Source: Clostridiales bacterium UBA1728
Lineage (GTDB): Bacteria; Bacillota; Clostridia; Oscillospirales; Oscillospiraceae
Length of the DNA stretch: 11,181 bases
NCBI GenBank assembly: GCA_002315975.1
Contig: DCIK01000013.1
Coordinates: forward strand, 93,656 to 104,836
Reading direction: 5' to 3'
The notes beneath the pieces are model-generated. The model did no database searches. It saw only the letters and a list, made by a program, of their open reading frames with translations, and was not told the origin of the DNA. Shown here piece by piece: positions 6,785 to 11,181 of the stretch. A program made the translations under genes and the position numbers. How positions within the stretch are numbered: the stretch's first letter is position 1; the number at the start of each line of letters is the position of its first letter.

Positions 6785-7939
6785 TTGTCTGCAGAAAACA
6801 TCGTCGGCTGTTCGGGAGCGAAGAGCGGCAGAGAAAAACCGGTCCTTGGTGCCTTTTCCGTTATGAAGGCAGTTGCCATGCTTGGAATGCCCTTTGTCCA
6901 TATTATCGAGCTTTATGAATACGGAGGTGTGCTGGGCACCGAACTTGCTGCCCTTCGTGATATTATTACCGGATTGACGGTCTTTGGACCGTCAATCTTT
7001 ATGGTCTGTATGGGTTTAGGGCTGAGTCACAAATCCCCGCCCCGAAATATCCGAAAGCAGGGCATACAGATGCTGCTTATCAACACCGGGCTGAATCTCA
7101 TCCGCTTTACCATTCCGGAGCTGTTTCTGCTGGCTATGGGTCACATTGATCCGATGGATATGGTTCAGCATCTCCTTGCTTCAGACATTTACTTCTTCGT
7201 GGGGCTTTTTTACATTCTGCTGTCCTTTGTCTGCGAGAGACGCTGCTCATCCGTGAAGTTCTTTCTGTTTTCCCTGGGAATGCTGGGGCTGAATGGTCTG
7301 ATTTCCGGGCTCAGACAGCCTGATTTGCCGCTGCTCTCTACGCTGGCGGGGAATATAGCATCCGTTGGTTACGATTCCTATTTTCCGCTGCTGGGCTGGT
7401 GCATTTATCCCTGCTTCGGGATGCTGCTGAAAGATACGATTCTTTGCCTCGATTCCGGACGAAGAAACGCTGCGCTGGGCGCGCTCCTGGGCTTGGGCGC
7501 CGCATTGACTGTGACAGGTGCGGGACTGATCCGCATGGACGGGCAAACCGTTGTAAGCGCCATGAAGGAATTTGCACTTTACGCATCCTACGGTTATCGC
7601 AATGCAGTGCTCATTTTTGGCATAACCCTCCTCACGGTGACATCGGCATACTTTCTGTATGCATTTCTGCCTGAAAACGGTATGGAACGCTTCCTGCTCA
7701 TACTTGCGCCGTATATTTTCCCCTTCTACCTTCTGCAATGGCTGGCTGTCTCCCTTGTGACCAGCTATGCATATATCATTTCTGCGCTGTTCTTTGGCGG
7801 CCGCTTTTTCGTCAGCGTTTCTTCCTATCTTCTGGTTTCCGCACTTGTTACGGCTCTCTGCCTCCGGCTTACCCTCAGCCACGGCGGTGCCATGGCCAAA
7901 TGGGTGCTTCGCAGGAGCGACTACACCAGGTGGAAGTGA
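6785..7939 (+). CDS. Polytopic membrane protein, acyltransferase-like (DUF1624/HGSNAT type)
   Basis: This 384-residue integral membrane protein has about nine or ten hydrophobic helices, for example near residues 26-44, 58-80, 93-116, 133-150, 157-176, 200-220, 230-248, 272-294, 302-325 and 340-362. Two features recall the membrane acyltransferase group containing heparan-alpha-glucosaminide N-acetyltransferase (DUF1624): a first helix carrying a conserved-looking histidine (VAMLGMPFVHII, H39) and YFPLLGWCIYPCFGMLL (199-215), similar to the family's FPLxPWxxYxxxG segment. Such enzymes move acyl groups across the membrane onto sugars or glycans; no substrate can be named here. The start is TTG, chosen because GGAGGG lies nine bases upstream; the next in-frame ATG (residue 27) has no such site. 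The gene stands alone, running toward the tRNA-fragment terminator. Confidence 0.72.
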   Translation: MSAENIVGCSGAKSGREKPVLGAFSVMKAVAMLGMPFVHIIELYEYGGVLGTELAALRDIITGLTVFGPSIFMVCMGLGLSHKSPPRNIRKQGIQMLLINTGLNLIRFTIPELFLLAMGHIDPMDMVQHLLASDIYFFVGLFYILLSFVCERRCSSVKFFLFSLGMLGLNGLISGLRQPDLPLLSTLAGNIASVGYDSYFPLLGWCIYPCFGMLLKDTILCLDSGRRNAALGALLGLGAALTVTGAGLIRMDGQTVVSAMKEFALYASYGYRNAVLIFGITLLTVTSAYFLYAFLPENGMERFLLILAPYIFPFYLLQWLAVSLVTSYAYIISALFFGGRFFVSVSSYLLVSALVTALCLRLTLSHGGAMAKWVLRRSDYTRWK

Positions 7940-8044
7940 CAAAGCCTTCCGCTTCGGCTGGGAAAACCCGGCTCCCGCTTAAACCGAGATTGCTTTTTTG
8001 CGCATACAGGCATTGTTTGTTCACGCGCATTCGGGATAAAAAGC

Positions 8045-8084
8045 AAAAAAACAGGCCCGATTTACCGAAAAAGGTAAATCGAGC
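8045..8084 (-). terminator. Terminator of the tRNA-Arg gene remnant
   Basis: On the minus strand, GCTCGATTTACC pairs with GGTAAATCGGGC (12 pairs, one U-G) around a six-base loop, and a run of seven T residues follows six bases further on (the A run at 8045-8051). It begins three bases past the CCA of the tRNA fragment, so it is the natural terminator of that tRNA gene. That suggests the sequence left of it is original chromosome. The same stem may also stop transcription from the membrane protein gene. Confidence 0.8.
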
Positions 8085-8086
8085 TT

Positions 8087-8131
8087 TGGCACCCCTGGCG
8101 CGACTCGAACGCACTACATTCCGCTTAGGAG
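8087..8131 (-). other. 3' fragment of tRNA-Arg(CCT): attachment site
   Basis: Read on the minus strand, these 45 bases are the 3' part of a tRNA. They comprise the anticodon loop CTCCTAA (anticodon CCT), the 3' strand of the anticodon stem (GCGGA), variable loop ATGTA, a complete T arm (GTGCG, TTCGAGT, CGCGC), the acceptor 3' strand CAGGGGT, discriminator G and encoded CCA. Upstream of the loop the expected pairing strand TCCGC is missing and replaced by a T run, so no functional tRNA can form. Tyrosine-recombinase elements that insert into tRNA genes leave exactly this type of 3' duplicate at their far end. The polarity puts the element at higher coordinates and the intact tRNA beyond the window. 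Confidence 0.8.
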
Positions 8132-8190
8132 CAAAAAAAGGCGTGTTTCCCACAGCGTGCTGCGGTGTTTTCCGGTGTCCGTTTGTACGC

Positions 8191-8215
8191 AAAATCCTTT
8201 GTTTTCAAGGGTTTT
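8191..8215. repeat. Inverted repeat near the att site
   Basis: AAAATCCTT and AAGGGTTTT flank a seven-base spacer and can pair over nine positions in the plus-strand transcript, with one U-G pair. No gene lies here. It could be a minor terminator or part of the recombination region. Confidence 0.3.
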
Positions 8216-8271
8216 CTTTGCTTTCTGCGCTTTTCTCATGATGCCCCGTACCCCGTGTTTCATGGGGTTCA

Positions 8272-8328
8272 ATTAGCAGAAAATTAGCAAAATCGGCTTT
8301 TCGGAGCCATTTTGAGACTCTGCTAATC
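8272..8328. repeat. ATTAGCA repeat cluster, possible recombinase arm sites
   Basis: ATTAGCAGA is followed closely by a second direct copy of ATTAGCA, and an exact inverted copy, TCTGCTAAT, ends the cluster about 30 bases further on. The cluster lies about 145 bases inside the presumed element end. Short repeated sites of this kind near an attachment core are typical binding sites for tyrosine recombinases or excisionases. This is an inference from position and repetition only. Confidence 0.35.
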
Positions 8329-8367
8329 TGACATCCTTGACCGTTATGATATACTAATTGCTTATAA

Positions 8368-8391
8368 TAAAAACTTGTTTTCTAAATCAAG
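8368..8391 (-). terminator. Weak candidate terminator of the caspase-like gene
   Basis: Just beyond the caspase stop on the minus strand, CTTG and CAAG flank a ten-base loop and are followed by five T residues. The four-pair stem is short, so this is a weak call. Confidence 0.3.
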
Positions 8392-8392
8392 A

Positions 8393-9445
8393 TTACGAAC
8401 GCTTTCGCTGTTTTCCTTGTAGTAGCTTGATCTTGGTAGTTTCTTGAGTGTTGTCCGCATATTCAATCAGATTCCCTCGATTCAAATATAGAATAATGCT
8501 ATGCACATCATCGCTTAAAAAGCATCTTTGTACTTTCTTATTAACAGATAAAGGACGATCAATTAGTAGGCATGCCTCTTTATTCTTCAGGACAATAAGT
8601 TGTAAGTATTTATGATGTGAGTTAATGCCAAACCGATTGTAAAAAGCTTTTATTTTTCCAAGATTGGAAAATGCATGTATCAAATCAGCATGATTAAATC
8701 TTTCTAAAATTGTAAATAGAATGATCCATTGCTCGTCACCACATTCCGTTGTTGCTTCAAATACTCCTAGTTTTCCAAATACCTTCCAATCCTTATTAAC
8801 ATCTAGCGGATTAACTACGGATAACGCCACATTTTTACGCAGCCAGCTTTTAACTACATCTTTCCATAGCCCAAGTGTTTCGTCTTTAATAATATCTTCG
8901 GTGCTGTCAAATGCTTTGGCGTTTCTAGTGGCAACAGAAATATTCCCCACAACTTGACCGATTAGTGTCGGCGTTTGTACTTTTGAATTTCTTTTTGCCC
9001 AGTCGGAAACAGCCGTACATACAGATATCTTTAAGGCTTCTGGAAGCACATCTTCATTGATTGGTGCTTTTTTAAGTTCGCGGCAAAAGAAATATGTGAA
9101 TGCACCATGTTCATATTCCAAAGCTGGAAAGCTTTCTTCATTAGCTGAGCACGAAGCAATAGTGACGCATCCCGTATCTTTTGGCACAGTATCCAATAAT
9201 AAATCGGATTTTAGTATACTTCTCGCTTGTACCCCTGAGTGACACGCATCAAGTATTAAAAAACAATCACATCCAGATCTTTGAAATAAATCATTCAAAA
9301 TTTTTATATTGATAGCGGTATTGCCCAAATCGTCAATTTTCGAGTCTGGCAAAAGTAAAAATCCGCTACTATCTGATTTATACCCATGCCCTGCAACCCG
9401 GTGGATAAGCTCTTTGATGAACTTGCCGCAGTAGAGCCGAATCAC
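8393..9445 (-). CDS. Caspase-like (peptidase C14) protein, 5'-truncated
   Basis: The frame encodes 350 residues, but only residues 18-350 look like the original protein. The caspase domain shows the catalytic histidine in AGHG (H20) and the catalytic cysteine in LILDACHSG (C68), then TIASCSANEESFP and HGAFTYFFCREL, all typical of bacterial C14 proteases. About the first 80-100 residues expected before AGHG are missing. Residues 1-17 are antisense to the traG-like gene, from a GTG with no ribosome binding site, so expression is doubtful. The C-terminal half (about 175-350) is unrecognised and may be a sensing or partner-binding domain. In bacteria such proteases often serve as self-killing effectors in anti-phage systems; that role here is inference. 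The gene is strongly AT-rich compared with its neighbours, a sign of separate origin. Confidence 0.8.
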   Translation of the reverse strand: MIRLYCGKFIKELIHRVAGHGYKSDSSGFLLLPDSKIDDLGNTAINIKILNDLFQRSGCDCFLILDACHSGVQARSILKSDLLLDTVPKDTGCVTIASCSANEESFPALEYEHGAFTYFFCRELKKAPINEDVLPEALKISVCTAVSDWAKRNSKVQTPTLIGQVVGNISVATRNAKAFDSTEDIIKDETLGLWKDVVKSWLRKNVALSVVNPLDVNKDWKVFGKLGVFEATTECGDEQWIILFTILERFNHADLIHAFSNLGKIKAFYNRFGINSHHKYLQLIVLKNKEACLLIDRPLSVNKKVQRCFLSDDVHSIILYLNRGNLIEYADNTQETTKIKLLQGKQRKRS

Positions 9446-10342
9446 TTTGCAGTCAGACAGTATGTGAAATTTAAACTTGCTGCCGGAAAAACGCTTAAGT
9501 CGATTCTTGTCTCAGCCGGTGCCCGTCTTGCTCCCTTTGACATTGCGGAGCTGAGGGAAATCACTGCTTACGATGAGTTGGAGCTGGATACTCTGGGAGA
9601 TAAAATCTTCATTCACCCGGAGGACGAGAATGATAAAAGCTATCGGAAAACAGCTCTGTTTCTCATCATGTCGGATACGGACACGACCTTTAATTTCCTC
9701 ATTTCCATGATCTACACACAGCTTTTCAATCTGTTGTGTGAAAAGGCGGACGACAAATACGGAGGCAGGCTTCCCGTGCATGTGCGATGCCTCATAGACG
9801 AAGCGGCAAACATCGGTCAGATTCCGAATCTGGAAAAGCTGGTAGCTACCATCCGGAGCCGTGAGATCTCCGCCTGCCTTGTCTTACAGGCACAGTCTCA
9901 GCTCAAAGCAATCTATAAGGACAATGCAGATACCATCATCGGCAACATGGACTCCCGCATATTCCTCGGCGGTTCCGAACCCACCACGCTGAAAGAGCTT
10001 TCGGCGGCGCTTGGCAAGGAAACCATCGATACGTTTAACACGGGAGAAAGCCGTGGACGCGAGGTGTCTCACAGCCTCAACTACCAGAAGCTCGGAAAAG
10101 AGCTTGCGTCCGTGGATGAGCTGGCCGTATTGGACGGCGGGAAATGTATTCTCCAGCTTCGCGGTGTCCGTCCCTTTATTTCGGATAAGTATGACATCAC
10201 GAAGCATCCCAACTACAGGTATCTCTCCGACTACAACGAGAAAAACAAGTTCAACATCGGAGAGTTCCTTTCTACTCAGCTCAAACCGAAAGCGCAGGAG
10301 GTGTATGACACTTATGTAATTGATGTGTCTGACGCCGGATAA
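9386..10342 (+). CDS. VirD4/TraG-like conjugal coupling protein, 5'-truncated
   Basis: This 318-residue frame is the C-terminal half of a Tn1549-type VirD4/TraG coupling ATPase, the membrane-anchored motor that feeds the relaxase-DNA complex into the type IV secretion channel. Similarity begins at NPVDKLFDEL (residue 4). The Walker B region is present (VRCLIDEAAN, D138/E139), as is the conserved QAQSQLKAIYKDNADTIIGN stretch (168-187) and the C-terminal LQLRGVRPFISDKYDITKHPN. The membrane anchor and Walker A loop of a full-length protein (roughly 600 residues) are absent. A TGA lies four codons before the ATG and there is no Shine-Dalgarno site, so this is a broken gene rather than a short variant. 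Relative to the family as I recall it, residues 74-87 (IFIHPEDENDKSYR) are extra. Maff2 and TrbL genes follow in the usual order. Confidence 0.85.
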   Translation: MPCNPVDKLFDELAAVEPNHFAVRQYVKFKLAAGKTLKSILVSAGARLAPFDIAELREITAYDELELDTLGDKIFIHPEDENDKSYRKTALFLIMSDTDTTFNFLISMIYTQLFNLLCEKADDKYGGRLPVHVRCLIDEAANIGQIPNLEKLVATIRSREISACLVLQAQSQLKAIYKDNADTIIGNMDSRIFLGGSEPTTLKELSAALGKETIDTFNTGESRGREVSHSLNYQKLGKELASVDELAVLDGGKCILQLRGVRPFISDKYDITKHPNYRYLSDYNEKNKFNIGEFLSTQLKPKAQEVYDTYVIDVSDAG

Positions 10343-10402
10343 CCGGCAACCCATCCCCATGCAGACAAAACGACCGCTTTAAAAAAATCATCTTATTTTT
10401 TG

Positions 10403-10437
10403 AAAGGAGCGCCGAAGATATGATAGCAGTGGTCTAA
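10403..10437 (+). promoter_or_regulatory. Shine-Dalgarno plus five-codon leader before maff2
   Basis: AAAGGAG (10403-10409) is followed ten bases later by ATG ATA GCA GTG GTC TAA. This mini-frame is in phase with the Maff2 gene, which restarts 19 codons after the first ATG without its own Shine-Dalgarno site. It may be a leader for reinitiation or the trace of a premature stop. Confidence 0.45.
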
Positions 10438-10476
10438 AGACAATTCCTTGATTCATATTGTCGGCAAATATCATTT

Positions 10477-10692
10477 ATGGATTTCTTCAACAGCGCAGTG
10501 GACGTTCTCCAGACTCTCGTAATTGCTCTCGGTGCCGGTCTCGGCATCTGGGGCGCAATCAACCTTCTGGAAGGTTACGGCAACGACAACCCCGGCGCGA
10601 AGTCTCAGGGCATGAAGCAGCTCATGGCGGGCGGCGGCGTGGCTCTGATCGGTCTCACGCTCGTTCCTCTTCTGTCCGGTCTGTTCGGTTGA
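10477..10692 (+). CDS. Maff2-family small membrane protein of the conjugation system
   Basis: This 71-residue protein matches the Maff2 family, a small conserved gene found between the coupling protein and VirB6/TrbL genes in Tn1549-like conjugative elements. It has two hydrophobic helices (about residues 8-31 and 47-70) joined by a polar loop with EGYGNDNPGAKSQGMKQ. The architecture resembles VirB2/TrbC-type pilin-like subunits; a structural role in the transfer channel is inference. The family normally begins at this MDFF-type methionine, so the start is kept although no Shine-Dalgarno site precedes it and the good site lies 68-74 bases upstream. It follows the traG-like gene by 134 bases and precedes the TrbL-like gene by 76. 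The gene is intact. Confidence 0.88.
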   Translation: MDFFNSAVDVLQTLVIALGAGLGIWGAINLLEGYGNDNPGAKSQGMKQLMAGGGVALIGLTLVPLLSGLFG

Positions 10693-10715
10693 TACTCGGC
10701 TGACACAGGTAAATG

Positions 10716-10746
10716 GGGGCTCTTCCGTATAATACGGAGGAGCCCC
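10716..10746 (+). promoter_or_regulatory. Strong hairpin between maff2 and trbL-like genes
   Basis: GGGGCTCTTCCGTA pairs with TACGGAGGAGCCCC around a three-base loop (14 pairs, one U-G). No T run follows, so it is not an ordinary terminator. It ends five bases before the Shine-Dalgarno site of the next gene. It could protect the maff2 message 3' end or tune expression of the TrbL-like gene. Confidence 0.6.
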
Positions 10747-10768
10747 GGAAAGGAGGGATTATTCGCGC

Positions 10769-11181
10769 ATGGGTGTAATTACGGATGCCTTAAGCGATTG
10801 GCTGCGCGAACTGTTAGTCAGCGGTATCATCGACAATCTCTCCGGTATGTTTGATAACGTCAACCAGAAGGTCGGCGAAATCGCCGGACAGGTCGGCACG
10901 ACTCCGCAGGCGTGGAACAGCAGTATTTTCAACATGATTCGCAACTTGTCGGACACGGTAATCGTACCCATTGCCGGTCTGATTCTCGCCTTTGTTATGA
11001 CCCTCGAACTGATTCAGATGGTCTCCGAAAAGAACAATATGCACGGCGATATCGACACATGGATGTTCTTCAAATGGGCATTCAAGACTGCCGCCGCCGT
11101 GCTGATCGTCACAAACACATGGAATATCGTCATGGGTGTATTTGATGTGGCGCAAAGCGTGGTCAACAGTGCTTCGGGCGT
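10769..11181 (+). CDS. TrbL/VirB6-like conjugal transfer membrane protein (partial)
   Basis: The frame is open from the ATG to the end of the window (137 codons) and is cut there. It begins MGVITDALSDWLRELLVSGI, typical of the TrbL/VirB6-like proteins in Tn1549-type elements, polytopic inner-membrane components of the type IV secretion channel. Hydrophobic helices are visible at about residues 62-83 (TVIVPIAGLILAFVMTLELI) and 103-126. The start is supported by AGGAGGG (10751-10757) eleven bases upstream. It directly follows the Maff2 gene, as expected for this gene order. The missing C-terminal part should hold further membrane segments. Confidence 0.85.
   Translation, partial: MGVITDALSDWLRELLVSGIIDNLSGMFDNVNQKVGEIAGQVGTTPQAWNSSIFNMIRNLSDTVIVPIAGLILAFVMTLELIQMVSEKNNMHGDIDTWMFFKWAFKTAAAVLIVTNTWNIVMGVFDVAQSVVNSASG

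Larger units (their letters stand above)
8132..11181. mobile_element. Left end of a tRNA-integrated ICE-like element (partial)
   Basis: The stretch right of the tRNA-Arg 3' fragment carries conjugation genes (VirD4/TraG-like, Maff2, TrbL/VirB6-like) and an AT-rich caspase-like gene, in contrast to the housekeeping-type genes to the left. The left boundary is inferred from the point where tRNA similarity stops. The right boundary, integrase and relaxase lie outside the window. The coupling protein gene lacks its 5' half, so this copy looks defective unless the junction near 9395 is an assembly artefact. In that case only one side of the junction belongs to this locus. Confidence 0.6.

Noticed and set aside
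7940..7985. GC-rich stem after the membrane protein gene as its terminator
   Set aside because: GGCTGGG-AAAA-CCCGGCT can pair, but the next T run is more than 20 bases away, so intrinsic termination is unlikely at this stem.
8087..8131. Functional tRNA gene
   Set aside because: The 5' strand of the anticodon stem, the D arm and the 5' acceptor strand are all missing, so only a 3' fragment exists.
7738..8241. Plus-strand frame crossing the membrane gene end and the tRNA fragment
   Set aside because: It passes through the terminator and tRNA remnant, and its frame differs from the membrane protein; no translation signal supports it.
1..11181. CRISPR array
   Set aside because: No regularly spaced direct repeats of 20-40 bases occur anywhere in the window.

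Overview
The window looks like a moderately GC-rich Firmicute of the class Clostridia, probably a gut Oscillospiraceae/Lachnospiraceae-type genome. The reasons are strong Shine-Dalgarno sites, a LexA/Y-family polymerase/YolD SOS cassette, and Tn1549-like conjugation genes (VirD4/TraG-like, Maff2, TrbL/VirB6-like). This placement is an inference from gene families, not a database result.

Layout. Positions 24-2198 (minus strand) hold a three-gene overlapping operon: a LexA-like self-cleaving repressor, a UmuC-like translesion polymerase and a YolD-like protein. It is driven by a near-consensus promoter with a candidate palindromic operator at the transcription start. Positions 2346-3425 (minus) hold a stand-alone uroporphyrinogen decarboxylase-family (methyltransferase-like) gene with its own promoter and a strong terminator that separates it from lexA. 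Positions 3704-6226 (minus) encode an unrecognised 840-residue soluble coiled-coil protein. A gene-poor stretch of about 0.5 kb follows, then a polytopic membrane acyltransferase-like gene at 6785-7939 (plus).

At 8045-8131 lies the 3' part of a tRNA-Arg(CCT), from the anticodon loop to CCA, followed on its strand by a good intrinsic terminator. The 5' half of the tRNA is absent, which is the usual signature of an integrated element's attachment site. Given the orientation, the chromosome should lie to the left and the element to the right. Inside the presumed element is an AT-rich caspase-like (C14) gene on the minus strand, then a VirD4/TraG-like coupling protein gene, a Maff2 gene and the start of a TrbL/VirB6-like gene, all on the plus strand.

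The key anomaly is near 9392-9397. The caspase-like gene and the traG-like gene are fused head to head there, and both have lost their 5' parts at the same point. The caspase retains its His/Cys dyad but not its N-terminus. TraG retains Walker B but not Walker A. This is either a real deletion/rearrangement in a decaying integrative conjugative element or an assembly chimera; the sequence alone cannot decide. No clearly new multi-gene system is proven. The best candidates for novelty are the ICE-borne caspase with an unrecognised C-terminal half, the 840-residue coiled-coil protein, and the expression signals around maff2.
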